DNA of 64,000 nt from Gari tellinella (Eukaryota > Mollusca > Bivalvia > Cardiida > Psammobiidae). The notes below the pieces were generated by a model that saw only the letters and a program-made list of their open reading frames with translations, was not told the origin of the DNA and made no database searches. Position 1 is the stretch's first letter. The number at the start of each line of letters is the position of its first letter. Made by a program: the position numbers and the translations under genes. Positions 10,609 to 21,981 of this stretch are shown here, one piece after another. Location of the stretch: the NCBI GenBank assembly GCA_922989275.2, contig OV277867.1, positions 5,270,001-5,334,000 on the forward strand, in the 5' to 3' direction.

Positions 10609-11155
10609 TTTTCTCATATATCCAACGCTTTTAAGCTATTTTTCAAAGCAATATGCATTTTTTGGAACCCCGCTGACGTAAAAACGCCGTTATATAGTGA
10701 CGTTATAGTGACGTCATCAAAGTGATCTCACACATGTTGGAGATAAGGATATTCGTAATCGTTGTTCGCCATAGAAAACAAGGGTAGTTATGTGAGAAGA
10801 AGGTTTCTTACTTACAGATCATGCGAGTATATAATCACTTTACAGAAAATCATATCAATATGATCACTATGAGTATTTCGTAATCTTGCTTAAATAATTG
10901 ATGAATCTCGTTTCCCATTTAAACCTGATCCTGTCTTAATAGGTCTGCTTTTAAATTGTCGTCTGCAAAAACGTATTTAATTGAAAATTTACATGGTTTA
11001 ATCAAAGAATTGAAATACGCGTGTCAAACAGTTTGTATCAAGACGTCGCATTACACGGTGTCTTATATGGGTCCAAACTGTTTGCAAATACAAGTCAAGT
11101 CGCGATCGACCGGATTATGTTTGAAAGTATTTGGTTGTGTACAGTAGCTTATATA

Positions 11156-11302
11156 GAGGATATTGAATGAGTGTGTGTTCAGTCGTGAATTTATTGAACG
11201 TGTTGGATAAAATCATATGTTGCGAGCCTTGGCGAGCAACATATCATTTTATCCAACGAGTTCAATAAATTCACGACTGAACACACACGAATTTGATATC
11301 CT
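11156..11302. repeat. Long near-perfect hairpin
   Basis: Arms of about 55 bp (GTGTTCAGTCGTGAATT... and its complement) surround GCGAGCCTTGGCGAGC. Outer bases (GGATATTGAAT / ATTTGATATCC) extend the symmetry. No coding role is seen. Confidence 0.75.
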
Positions 11303-11905
11303 ATTTATCACATAAACACCAAAATGACACGAAAATCCGAACGGTCTTACTTTCACTTTTGCCCTCGGCTCTTGGGAAACGATTCGTCATAGGCGTTATT
11401 CGGTTGTATTCATCCGTAATGAAAAACACTTATCAAACTAAAATAAAGAAAATCAACATCAATGTGCTGTGAAAAGACTTCTCTGATACCATATTCAATT
11501 TTAAATTAATATTTAATTTAAAAATTGCTGTAATTGACTAAATATGATCAGTTGACATTTAGAATCTAGTTTCGTTTTCAAAATAACGTCGTTAGAGCAA
11601 CATGACGTCATTATCATTGTAACGTCTGAATTTGAAAAACAGTCTGAATCACTGTTAATACTAGAGCTCTATGCAGCCTGATTTGCAGCCTGAGTTTGCG
11701 GGAATGCTCGGAGTAATGTTTCTAGGACACTTGGGAATGTTTCAATACCTAGTGGTGATCTAAGTTTTTCTCGATTGTCTTTACTGATTTACAGTCGGCG
11801 TAGTATTACAGTATTTTGGTGATTCGAAAATTAGTATAAAATATATGCCCAGTGGGCCATACGATTTTTACGGACCTCTATATTTTGCACGTTTATGTGA
11901 TAAAT
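11303..11905 (+). mobile_element. Family F element with short inverted ends (copy F1)
   Basis: Ends TTTATCACATAAAC and GTTTATGTGATAAA are exact inverted repeats. The right half matches 26939-27215 over several hundred bases (shared strings AGCTCTA, GCCTGATTTGCAG and TGATGATCTAAG-like). Confidence 0.6.
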
Positions 11906-12366
11906 ATTATTATTTCCGGTTTGAACGAAATTGAATACAATACAACATAGAATGATAACAACCCGATGACGTCTGTATGAATATGACTGACAAACAGTTG
12001 ACAGCCTTTATAGTGGTAAAGTTATTCGCAGGCTTGACAGAGCTGTTTAACGGGTAAGGAAAACATCTGTATTGTATTAGTTTAGTAGATACTGAGAGGT
12101 CTAATTCTCATCTTTAAGGTGTAATCTCTCTGATACGCAATTCCTACAAACTCGAAGTCTCTCAAAACAGTTTTGTTAACTTGATCTCCCTTTGGCCAAA
12201 CTTATCCATATTTGAAAGTTAAATCGTGGTAAAGCCACATTTTAACTATGAAATATTTAATTGTTGACAAAAGCGAGATAGAGCTTTATCTTTGACTTCA
12301 AGTCCGTTATCGAGGTTCGGGTGTATTGTTGAGTCCAAGAACTTTGTTTTGCGAGCTCACCAACCA
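11906..12366. other. Unassigned, with Tigger-like remnant
   Basis: The stretch around 12130-12280 (TTGAAAGTTAAATCGTGG...) resembles internal sequence of the Tigger-like MITE at 20203-20348. The ends are not resolvable. Confidence 0.4.
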
Positions 12367-12566
12367 TTAAACCTTTTACTGCCAATGCCGCTAACATTGA
12401 CATTTGCAAATAGTTTAGATCCTGATCAGACGCCGCGTAACGCGGCGTCTGATCAGGATCAAAACTGTTTGACACTCATTTTAATATTGCTCATGTCAAA
12501 ATTCAAATTTGACAAATAAAAGCAGATAACAAGTATTTAAATCGAAAACGCCATGGCAGTAAAGAA
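12367..12566 (+). mobile_element. Family C MITE (copy C1)
   Basis: Starts at TTAA followed by ACCTTTTACTGCC and ends with GGCAGTAAAG. The central palindrome (about 12408-12471) has arms GATCCTGATCAGACGCCGCG. The right-hand TTAA is lost. Confidence 0.75.
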
Positions 12567-13368
12567 TGACTCTCTATATTAGATGTTTTGCCCCAAATGC
12601 TAATTTGTGGAAACTATTTCTTTGATGATGTTTGCAGGTACACATGTACGTGTAGCAATAACGTATGGTCTGAAACATTCATTGCATTTGCAAAAGTTTT
12701 TGAAAATCGTATTAATAGATAATAACACAATTCAAGATTACCCATTATTTCATAACCACACGATTTTGGTTTGACATAAAAGTGTATTCTTAAAGTCATT
12801 GTTTAAAACCCGTTTACATTGCATTGACGAGTTGTTATTGAAAAGGGACTTAACAGTATCAAAATAAGAAAGTGTAAACCCTACATCGAAACAAGTTTTT
12901 TTTTACCTTATTTCAAATAAAGTTTTAAAAACCTCAAAAGGTTCAAAGCAATATACAAACGCTGAAATAGCAATTCTGACACGCCGACATCTAAAGAAAA
13001 ATGGGATAAAGCATTAAGGAATACAGTTAGCAAAAAATGATTCGAATGACATGTTGATATACATTTTATAACATCAAGTAATAGAGAAATACAATGGTGT
13101 CAGTTTCGAATTATACATAGAACACGTATATAGATAGCCCATGATGTGCTCTCTGTAAAAAAGATTTAGACACCATCGACCATTTTGGCGTGTCCTACCA
13201 GACAACAATTAATCAAAAGCTGCTTTCCTCTACAAAGAAGAATTTTCACAATTTTGATATTGACACAATGAATTTTGTTTTAGAAATACATCAGATACTG
13301 TAAAATTTTTCCTTTCATTTGTTTTAACATGCATATTTTACAATGCAGATACAATAAGGTTCTACATG
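12567..13368. other. Unassigned sequence
   Basis: AT-rich, no recognisable genes or element ends. Confidence 0.5.
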
Positions 13369-13571
13369 TACAGTGGAGAAAACGTTATTCTTTCCCAATA
13401 AACGCTTTTACGCTAAAACTGATAGTTTTTGATCTGGCTCCAAACTGTTTACCACCAAGATAAACATGAATTATCAGAATTGTCCAAAAGTTGTACTTCT
13501 CTACGTTTTAGTGCTTTGCGTGTGCGTACGTTTGCGTTTAAACGGAAAAGAATAACGTTTTCTCCACTGTA
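13369..13571 (+). mobile_element. Family A MITE with deleted core half (copy A4)
   Basis: TA-flanked CAGTGGAGAA ends are intact, but the element is only about 203 bp. One arm of the central palindrome is missing, leaving GATCTGGCTCCAAACTGTTT, so the hairpin cannot form. Confidence 0.85.
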
Positions 13572-14414
13572 CCTACATTACAAGGTATAACATCATACTT
13601 AACATTTCAATGAAACTTATTTTAGGCAATAGTGATTGAATATGATTCAACGGTTTACTTTAATAATCGAATTAAAATATCAGTTACATAGAATTAATCA
13701 TGTTTTTGGTATATATACATGTCACATGTTTCTACAGAGTGATATCTACTAATATGTTTATGAATATATACAAGTATGTATGTCTGTGTCAAAATTTTTA
13801 TACCTCAAAATACAAAAAGGCAAATACGATTTTGGAAGATGATAAACAATATAATATAAATGTAAATATGCCTGCATACAAATGAATATTTGTTTGTTTG
13901 TTGTTGTTTTTTTTTCAATTAATTTTGTTGTAAATAATTGTAAATGTAGAGACCTTTGTCAGTGCAAAATTCATATTATAATTCTATGTGATATGCATAT
14001 TTTGAAAGGTGTGCAAGATGATGGCTCCCGACCCCAACACAACTATAACTGGAGAAATGAACAAAGTCCTGGGGGAAATGTTTTGTCCAGCCTGGTAGTT
14101 TCAGTTTTTTTTCAGAGGCGTACGCCATTCCGAAACAATGGAAACATGTCATGGTTTCTTAGCTCTTTGCATGCTGGGTTGATAGTTTGTCTGCAAGCAT
14201 TTTCGTTTGGTGTTGTTCTATAAATACAATTTCCAAACCTTTTGCAAAAGTTATCATGGTTTCACTACTAGTATGCCAAGAGTTACAATTTGTTTTCTGG
14301 AATTCTGTTGATTGAACACAACTTTAGCCATATTTCAAGTATATTCCTAAGTTCATAAATCGAAACGTCTTACATATTATATTTATATCTTAATCAGACT
14401 GTTTACGTTAAGGT
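13572..14414. other. Unassigned AT-rich sequence
   Basis: An open frame of 113 codons at 13882-14223 is low complexity and AT-driven, without domains or neighbours supporting a gene. Confidence 0.45.
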
Positions 14415-14780
14415 ACATTCAGATAAAGTAAAGTAAAGTACATGTATCAATTTAAAGTGTACTTTCAGTCCGAATGACCGCTCAGCCGACTGTACATTTA
14501 CTCCCCTGATCATTGAGCCATCTTGTCTACAATATTGAGCACTGCTAACATATGGCGCGTAAGCAGTCGCAGTACCGGCTCAGACCCTTCACAGGAACCC
14601 ATTTTAATCCCTGGGTAGAGAGGAGCAATTCGCGGTACATATCTTGCTCAAGAATATTCCTGTACATCATCGGGGATTCGGAAAAAATCCCCTAGTCAGG
14701 CCGCTGGTCCGGCGGGGGATCGAACTCACGACCCCTGGTACCGTAATCCAAGCGCTACCACTAGACTACTACCGCCGGTG
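14415..14780 (-). mobile_element. tRNA-headed SINE
   Basis: Read on the minus strand, the 5' part (about 14775-14702) is tRNA-like: an A-box-like TAGTCTAGTGGTAGC and a B-box GAGTTCGATCCCC, with CCGGCGG and CCGCCGG able to pair as an acceptor stem. A unique body of about 250 bp follows and ends in a simple TTTAC repeat tail (14417-14440). Head, body and simple tail together define a SINE. A T-run about 40 bases past the head could stop Pol III early. Confidence 0.7.
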
Positions 14781-15599
14781 GCTTAACATAAATCTCTCGA
14801 AGGAGAAAATGTTTGTTGTTAAACTATATTTATGCTTGGTTTTACAGTGTACATAAAGCTTTACATGTGAAATACAGATGTTAATCATTTAGGGACCGTG
14901 TCCGTGAATTATATCACAATCGAAATGATAAGTGAGGCAGAGATATGATTCATTTCAAGCAGGCTGTAATAAATAAACAGTCATTGACTTTTTGATAAGG
15001 CTAGCGGTATGTAGGTGTGTAAATTGCCTTCTAAAACAAACGTTCAATCTACGAACCACTGATATAGCACCAACGTAATATTCATTGTAATGAAATGAAT
15101 AATGCCGGGAATATTTTAGGTAACAAGGTTTGGTTCGATAAACATAAGTAAGACAGGCCGATATAACTATTAGAATGTCAGTGGAGAAGACAAACAGAGT
15201 ATGTAAAAAATTAATGTAAAAATCTACAGCATATTTTTAGGCAAACAATGCCTATTTTACACAAGTAGGTCATACAAATAGACATATAAGGCATATATTT
15301 ATACAAATAAGGCATATACATGTATATTGATCATTAATGTGTAAATACTGACAAATAAGGCCAATATATTCGCATATAGTGAAACAGTCGAGCTTTATAA
15401 GGTGACACGTAAAAAGAATACCAGTTATCTGTCTTTAATGAGGATTGCCGTTTCAAACGTAGGATCAACAATATTGTTTGTTTCCCTTGGTTAGTCACAT
15501 TATCTGGAAGGGGATGCCTGAGTTGTATACAACTATAATGAACATCCGTTTTGATGTACAGCTATACATACAGAAGAAAGTCAAATTGAACACTGAAAT
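14781..15599. other. Unassigned sequence
   Basis: No supported feature; short repeated ATAAGGCATAT-like strings occur around 15280-15360. Confidence 0.45.
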
Positions 15600-15690
15600 G
15601 AAGTAATTATTATTATTATTATACCAGATTTATATAGCGCTCTTTTCACACAGGGGTTGTGCGTTCAAAAGCGCTTTACATGAAATAACG
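15600..15690 (+). repeat. SINE/LINE tail-like module with TTA microsatellite
   Basis: A short TTA repeat (15607-15621) adjoins TTTATATAGCGCTC and AAGCGCTTTACAT. This GCGC...AGCGCTTTACA hairpin-like module is common at the ends of invertebrate retroposons. Confidence 0.45.
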
Positions 15691-15720
15691 TATATGTACC
15701 TACAAATCGAGAAAAAAACA

Positions 15721-16050
15721 AAATAACTACAATTAGATCTGAAATAAAACATGAATAAACATATAAAAGACAGTCCACAAAACTGCGATCACATTACCCC
15801 CATCAATCAGCAATGAACCGACCGGCTAAAGATTGCCGACTGGTATAAATAATGGTAGAGCGCCCAATGCAGGCCATCGACAAAACACAAATAACTATAA
15901 TTAGATCTAAAATAAACATGAATAAACATACAAAAGACAGTCCCCAAAACGGCGATCACATTACCCCCATCAATCAGCAATGAACCGACCGGCTAAAGAT
16001 TGCCGACCAATAGAAATAATAGCAGAACACCCAATGCAGGCTGCCTAATG
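15721..16050 (+). repeat. Tandem duplication, period about 168 bp
   Basis: Two consecutive units start with AAATAACTA (15721 and 15889) and end with CCAATGCAGG (the motif recurs 167 bp apart). They share a long near-identical middle with GACCGGCTAAAGATTGCCGA. High identity implies a recent duplication. Confidence 0.85.
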
Positions 16051-16279
16051 TAACATAACTAGGAAAAATAGCATGCGACCATAACCGTAATGGTTGAAAA
16101 AATGAATGGACAAAAGAAAACGTAGACAGAGGCAGAGAGGTGAGAGATCAATGTTCGGCAAAGACAAAGCAGAAACTGTGACCGTTACCTGTTTTAACAC
16201 GGAATTATGTGTCTTTAAAGTATGGTAGCTCTACACGATGATGAGCTATTCTACCATGTCCAGAGAAGGTGTCTTTAGT

Positions 16280-16495
16280 TTAGCCCCTTCACTGCCTTAC
16301 TCCGATCACAACAGATTTTTGCAAACAGTTTGGATCCTGATCAGATGCCGCGTTACGCGGCGTCTGATCAGGATCTTAGCTGTTTGACACTCATTTCAAT
16401 ATTTCTTCAGTCAAAATAGCAACAATTAAAATTTAAGAAATAAAAGCAGACGATAATTGTTTAAAATTGATGACGTCACGGCAGTGAAGGGGTTA
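16280..16495 (+). mobile_element. Family C MITE (copy C2)
   Basis: Ends CCCCTTCACTGCC and GGCAGTGAAGGGG next to TTAG and GTTA remnants of TTAA. The central palindrome GACGCCGCGTTACGCGGCG is near 16345. Confidence 0.82.
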
Positions 16496-16796
16496 TCATT
16501 GGAATAATTACGTCACTAATGTTTGTGATCTGAACAAAAGGCAAGCAAATTGTCATGAATAGAAACTTTGACCGTGTAACTTTTCAAGTCACATCTGTCT
16601 CTTAGAAATGGATATACATCTGTGATCAATTAAACTAAGGACCTTTGGCAATATTTCAGTGCTTCTGTTTGTTACGTAGGTTCCCATATAGCTCTGCTTT
16701 GACCCAAATGCTGAATTGTCGTCTGCTGCAAATTTATCATAGGCGAAAACTCTAAAATCAGTTTTTTATTTTTTAACCTAAGAAATGTTGAATATG

Positions 16797-16870
16797 AGCG
16801 GCAATCAGTTTGGATCCAGATCAGACGCCGCGTCACGCGGCGTCTGATCTGGATCCAAACTGTTTGCAAA
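16797..16870 (+). repeat. Isolated GATCC-type palindromic core
   Basis: Near-perfect hairpin TTTGGATCCAGATCAGACG...GGATCCAAACTG without recognisable family C ends around it. Confidence 0.75.
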
Positions 16871-17190
16871 TATTAATCAAGTCGCTCTTAGCATGATAAG
16901 GGTTACTCTGACATGAAAGCATGAATCAAATCAACCTTACAATCAGGGATGTCAGGCTGTGTGGAACCGCCTGTAACATTTATTTATTGCCGATTGAGGC
17001 ACGTACACCTCTTCTATGGCTTCGTTGCAACTGTTATTTACAAACAGTATGCATTCTGATCAGACGCCGACTGTGGCGTTTTATGAGGATTCAAACTTAT
17101 TTCAATATTTTTTCTGTTAAGATACCTATATTTAAAACTAAGACATTAACGCAGACCAACATTGCTTAAGCAAATGACGGCATGACATTG

Positions 17191-17540
17191 TACAGCGTTC
17201 CCTCTCTACAACGACATGCAATGGGAGACAACAATTATGTGCGTTGTTCGGAGGGAGTCGTTATAGGGATGGAATTGGCGTACATTTGCAAACAGCTTGA
17301 ATCCAGGTCAGTCGCCGCGTAACGCGGCGTCTGATCTGGATTCAAGCTGTTTGTCACTCCGCCTTAAGTTTTTTCCGTCAAAATGTCCATTATGTAAAAC
17401 AGCAGACGACAACTTTAAGCAGACGACATTGCAGCAGTAAAAGCGTTAAACATAAATGCTCTATTTAGGGAACTGCGGCAAGTGTCGTTGTAAGGAGGGA
17501 GTCGTTGTTGGGAGGACCGTTGTAGAGAGGGAGCACTGTA
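17191..17540 (+). mobile_element. Family L Tc1/pogo-like MITE (copy L1)
   Basis: Ends TACAGCGTTCCCTCTC and GAGAGGGAGCACTGTA form a TA-flanked inverted repeat with the CAGTG-type terminus of pogo/Tigger elements. The inner sequence has GGAGGGAGTCGTT and a central palindrome of the GAATCC type (17283-17353), plus family C-like GCAGACGACA strings. Confidence 0.8.
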
Positions 17541-17648
17541 GTGGTAATCGTCCGGTTACAAATATTTAGTTATACGTGCCCACCAAACCCTCAGCAAATG
17601 CATCTTGAAGGCTTTAACTCTTTTGCTGCCAAATTTTATCGTCTTCTT

Positions 17649-17912
17649 TAATCCTCTTACCGTCAAATAATTATCGTAAAACAATTTGAAAAAGTGGCTG
17701 CAACCTTGTTGTTCTGTATAGAAGCGGCTTTTAGCACATTCATTTTATTCATCCGCTGAAGAAAATAGTTCCAAATTATACCGTAATGAATATGTGTCAT
17801 ATTTAATACTTTCCTTATTCTAGCTGGTAATAGCTTAAAGCAGGCTGAAAGTAAAGCAGAATGCGCCTTAGTCACCTATCTTCACTATTATAACTAGGCT
17901 ATCAGGTAAAGG
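17649..17912 (+). mobile_element. Family B MITE, half-core (copy B2)
   Basis: Contains the internal B strings TTTTAGCACATTCATTTTA and TAGCTTAAAGCAGGCTG, and ends in GGTAAAGGGG. The right arm of the central hairpin is missing after AATGCGCC. The left end is eroded. Confidence 0.65.
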
Positions 17913-18474
17913 GGCTGTATTCAGTAAAAGCTGTAACATAGAGGGATTTAAAATTAGGTTGCTGCTTCACCCCTTCAAAGGATGCAACATAGACACTGCC
18001 ATAAACGTAGAACGAACAACTTGAGAAGTTTATATTCATTTTATAGGTACGCTGCAATTGTCACATTTCTAAACGACTGTCAATTAAACTCTAATACCGT
18101 TACTACCAAACCATCCACATCTCGAAACCTCTCGAAACCAATGTTTTTATTCTGTTTTGAAAGTTTTATCTATCAAAGGACTTTCTGTAGAGTGTTGTTG
18201 AATAAAGTAGAGTGTTGACAAGTGTTGCCTTGCTCTGAAATTTTGTAACATATCCACTGCCATAACCCGGGTACAATAGTTATGTACAAAGAGGTTTTGA
18301 TCTTGATTAGTAGCGGCGTCTGATCAGGATCAAGACTGTCTTGAAATAAGAAATACAAGCAGACGACAATTGTTTAAAGCATATTACGTCATGGCTTTGA
18401 AGTGGTCAATGCTGGAATGTCTGTTACAAGGCAACAAGGTCGATTGGTTACTCTCCGCATGTTTATGAGCATCG

Positions 18475-18724
18475 TACAGTGGAGAATGTGTTATTCTTTC
18501 CCAATAAACGCGTTTACGCTAAAACTATTATTTGCAGTGCAAACAGTTTGGAGCCAGATCAGACGCCGGGTAACCCGGCGTCTGATCAGGCTCCAAACTG
18601 TTTGCCACCAAGATAAACATGAAATATCAGAATTGTCCAAAAGTCGTACTTTTCTACGTTTTAGTGCTTTGCGTTTTCGTACGTTTGCGTTTAAACGGGA
18701 AAGAATAACAGATTCTCCACTGTA
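18475..18724 (+). mobile_element. Family A palindromic MITE (copy A5)
   Basis: Full-length 250-bp copy, TA flanks, CAGTGGAGAA ends, intact central GGGTAACCC-centred palindrome. Confidence 0.9.
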
Positions 18725-19217
18725 TATCCAAATTCGCAAAAAAATCGTATATCAATAGGAGTATATCAATCTTCTGTAAAGTACGGCTATTTCGATCACT
18801 AAGTAGAACACATGCTGTGTTAGGTATTAAATACTTCTCTTGCTATAAGTGTATATTGGTGCCATTTGAAAAGAGTGTAGACCCAGATCAAACAGGTCCT
18901 GAAGGAGATGTCAAATAGGGTCTGGACTATTTTTCTGCACGATGAGTATAACGTATGACTCCACTTTGTTTTTTATTCTTATTTTTTTTGGAGAGGGAAG
19001 AAAATACACATGACTGCTTAAAGCAAGATAAACAGAAAGCCGAAAACTTCAGCAGATGCTTTCAAATTCTGCTTAACTATCAACCTGCCATAAGCTCCTA
19101 ACACCAATCAGGCATTCGTCAAATGGTTGTGAAAGAGATTGTATTGTCATGATCGAAATCTAAATATATCAGTTTTGATGTTCTTGTTTAACCAATGCCC
19201 TGAGACTCGGAGTTGAA
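18725..19217. other. Unassigned, with diverged B-type core
   Basis: A weak AAAGCAAGAT...TCTGCTTAACTATC hairpin relic lies at about 19016-19098. Nothing else is supported. Confidence 0.4.
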
Positions 19218-19466
19218 TACAGTGGAGAATCTGTTATTCTTTCCCAATAAACGCGTTTACGCTAAAACTATTATTTCCAATACAAACAGTTTGGAGCCAG
19301 ATCAGACGCCGGGTAACCCGGCGTCTGATCAGGCTCCAAACTGTTTGCCACCAAGATAAACATGACTTATCAGAATTGTCTAAAAGTTGTTCTTTCTACG
19401 TTTTAGTGCTTTGCGTTTGCGTACGTTTGCGTTTAAACGGGGAAGAATAACAGATTCTCCACTGTA
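19218..19466 (+). mobile_element. Family A palindromic MITE (copy A6)
   Basis: Full-length copy, TA-flanked with intact ends and core; a diverged GACGC-containing core relic lies immediately after it. Confidence 0.9.
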
Positions 19467-19749
19467 ACATTGGCAAACAGTCAGACTCCTGCTCAGACGC
19501 TGGGAAACTTGGCTTTGATCAAAATCCAAAATAACTGACACTCATATTGAATGTAAGTGCCAAAAACTGTATTTTCGGCAAACGAAAGCAGACGATTATT
19601 TTCAAGCGGTCGATATCCTACAGTTGAATGGTACTTGATGTATTTATAACTATTCTTATTATATTCATAATCACTCTAAAACCATGCTTCCTTTCCACAC
19701 CACTCCTTTCCTTTTCATTAGGTTTTTCATCCATCTCTCCAAAGAGATG

Positions 19750-20348
19750 CAGTCGAAACTCGATACTTCGAACTCGCTTAAACTGACCTTACCAGTACAG
19801 TGAAACCCCTCTAAACCGGACATGTGCGGGGACAAAATAAATGTCCGGTTTAGAGGGGTTTCCGGTTTAAAGGGGTTTTCATCCATATCTTGTTTCTAGT
19901 ACGGAAGATAGCTGATCACTTAAAGCAGGTTGAAAGTAAAGCAGAATGCGCCTTAAGGCGCATTCTGCTTTACTTTCAACCTGCCTTTAAGCTATCATCT
20001 GCTAGAATATAGAAATATTTCTGATGATACATATTCATGAATGTATTTCATTCATTGAAGGAAAACATCAAAGGCGTAAAATGACATATTATTTGTGAAA
20101 TGGGTTAAAATAAAGAAGGTTTGGAAACGGGACCAACAATTTTGTCCGGTTTAGAGAGAATTCCGGTATTTAGAGGTTCCGGTTTAGAGGGGTTTCACTG
20201 TATTTCATAAATTTAATTTTGACAACTCTATCTCGCTTAAGTCGAACATACCCTTATTTCAAAGTTAAAACCTGGCTTAACCACGTTTTAACTTTAAAAT
20301 ATGAGTATGTTCGATTTAACCCGAATTCGAATTATCGTGTTTCGACTG
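19750..20348 (+). mobile_element. Tigger-like MITE with nested insertions
   Basis: Outer ends CAGTCGAAACTCG and CGTGTTTCGACTG match the pogo/Tigger style, with TA retained on the right (TG on the left). It is interrupted at 19796-20202 by a family T element. Confidence 0.65.
19796..20202 (+). mobile_element. Family T Tigger-like MITE carrying a family B body (copy T1)
   Basis: TA-flanked ends CAGTGAAACCCCTCTAAAC and GTTTAGAGGGGTTTCACTG are Tigger-like. Between them lies a family B body (about 19895-20107) with its GCATTCTGC hairpin and the right end GGGTTAA. The B left terminus is missing at the same point as in copy T2. Confidence 0.82.
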
Positions 20349-20424
20349 TACTAGTACTACATGCAGTTCGTGCTTTTATTTTGACCTGTTATTATAAAAG
20401 GGTGTCTGCATACTGACAGGTGGA

Positions 20425-20500
20425 TCCTTACAGTAGGATGAAGGTAAAGCAGAAAGTTCTTTCATGAGCTTTCTGCTTTACTTTCAGCTTGCTATAAACA
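20425..20500 (+). repeat. Hairpin core of B-related type
   Basis: Arms GGTAAAGCAGAAAG and CTTTCTGCTTTACTTTC around CATGAG. No terminal repeats are visible. Confidence 0.6.
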
Positions 20501-20636
20501 ACAATCTATATTAAACAATGGAAATAGACTATGGGGCTGTTTAAATGTTTCCCTTGTATCTCTACAGTGACAAAACGTTAAATCATTATGTTTTAGTCGG
20601 TCCAATTGAGTACCATTCTACTACACGGAAGAGTTA

Positions 20637-20870
20637 ATTAACTCTTCACATGCTAACGGCGAAACACGGATACCATTGCAAACAGTTTGGATCAAGATGG
20701 GACGATCTCATCAGGATCCAAAAGTGTTCGATACCCGGACCCTATTTTGAAAAGAACTTAGATAGTCCTATTTTAGAATGTACCGGTAGTAGACGATAAT
20801 TCTTGCGGACAAATATAGTACTGAGTATTCAAAGAGTAAAGAGGCTGCCAATTATCTTCTTATCTGTGAG
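20637..20870 (+). repeat. Eroded family C copy
   Basis: TTAACTCTTCAC start, a GTTTGGATCAAGAT...ATCAGGATCCAAA core with most of the palindrome lost, and CAGACGATAA-type internal sequence. Confidence 0.5.
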
Positions 20871-20882
20871 CGGGTCATGTCA

Positions 20883-21090
20883 TTAACACGTTCACTGCCA
20901 ACGGCGCCAAAAGGCGACTTTGCAAACAGTTTGGGTTCCGATCAGACGCCGCGTATCGCGGCGTCTGATCAGGAGACAAACTGTTTAAGCTCGTATCGAC
21001 ATTTATTTAATCAATACAGCCCTTAAGCTGACTCTTAAATATTGCAGACGACACTACCGATGCAGACGATATTTTGGCGGTAAGAGGGTA
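20883..21090 (+). mobile_element. Family C MITE (copy C3)
   Basis: TTAA start with ACGTTCACTGCC, central palindrome GACGCCGCGTATCGCGGCG, and an eroded right end GGCGGTAAGAGGG. Confidence 0.75.
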
Positions 21091-21099
21091 AAGGAGACA

Positions 21100-21791
21100 T
21101 TTTAACTTGCCAGTATAATAGTTTAAGACATTTCTGCATTGCTTGGTTTGCATTTGCAAACAGTGTATATCAAGATCAGATGTCAAAGTACTCGATATCT
21201 GATCTTAATCTAAACACGATGACACTCACATCTGTGTTCCATCAATCAAAGCATGCATTAGAACTGACGCTGTTGCTTTGCATTGGACATTCAATGCAGA
21301 CCACTGGCAGGATAAAAGCTACACACCATACAGTATAAATATGGCGGGCTACAGCTATTGTTGTACCGTATTAGTCCTTCGGACTTAGCCATAGGTCATT
21401 ATCCTATATTTGGTTATCCAAACCTCTCTCTTTGTGTTTCAGACAAATTGGTCATAACTATGATCAAAATTACATGCCTAGACAACAAACAGTCTAGATG
21501 AGAGAGCATTATATCCTTATGACACCAAAATATGTGATATAATGAATTTTGTGTTATTCACCCCTTAAACTTCTAATGGACAATTCTAATTTCAAATAAA
21601 GTATTTTGTACCCGGCGTCTTATCTGGCTACAAACTGTTTGCAATGGAATCAATAGTTTTAGCATAAATGGGGTTTTCAGCGGAGCTGCATGGTATCTAT
21701 TTAGACCAGCATTTCAACCGATCATATTTGATCAGAAATTTAGAATTAAGAGCACCTGTTGAAAGCTGAATTGTCTGATTGGATAGTAGCT
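21100..21791. other. Unassigned, with core relics
   Basis: Eroded GTTTG/GATCAGA core pieces at 21155-21215 and 21610-21650. No gene. Confidence 0.4.
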
Positions 21792-21981
21792 AGGGCTCCA
21801 GATAAGGGGCGTATTTCAAAACTTAAAATCTTTATTTGTGCATTAAACCTGATGGTGTCACTACTCATTTGAATTGTCGCTTCGAGACGATCCAAATGAG
21901 TGGTAACACATAGGGTTTGGTGCTGAAATGAGTGATAAACTGTTAGATTTTTTCGGTTTACTCCCTCTTATCTGGTGCCCT
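21792..21981 (+). mobile_element. Foldback MITE, hAT-style ends
   Basis: Ends AGGGCTCCAGATAAGGG and CCCTCTTATCTGGTGCCCT. The inner hairpin has ACTCATTTGAATTGTC facing GACGATCCAAATGAGT. An 8-bp duplication was not found, so the superfamily is tentative. Confidence 0.6.

Noticed and set aside
13882..14223. 113-codon frame as a possible secreted protein
   Set aside because: A hydrophobic start in AT-rich DNA, no homology recognised, and no splice or promoter context.
18402..18758. Recurrent apparent proteins with QTVWSQIRRRVTRRLI
   Set aside because: They come from the palindromic core of family A and appear on both strands at every copy; this is sequence symmetry, not coding.
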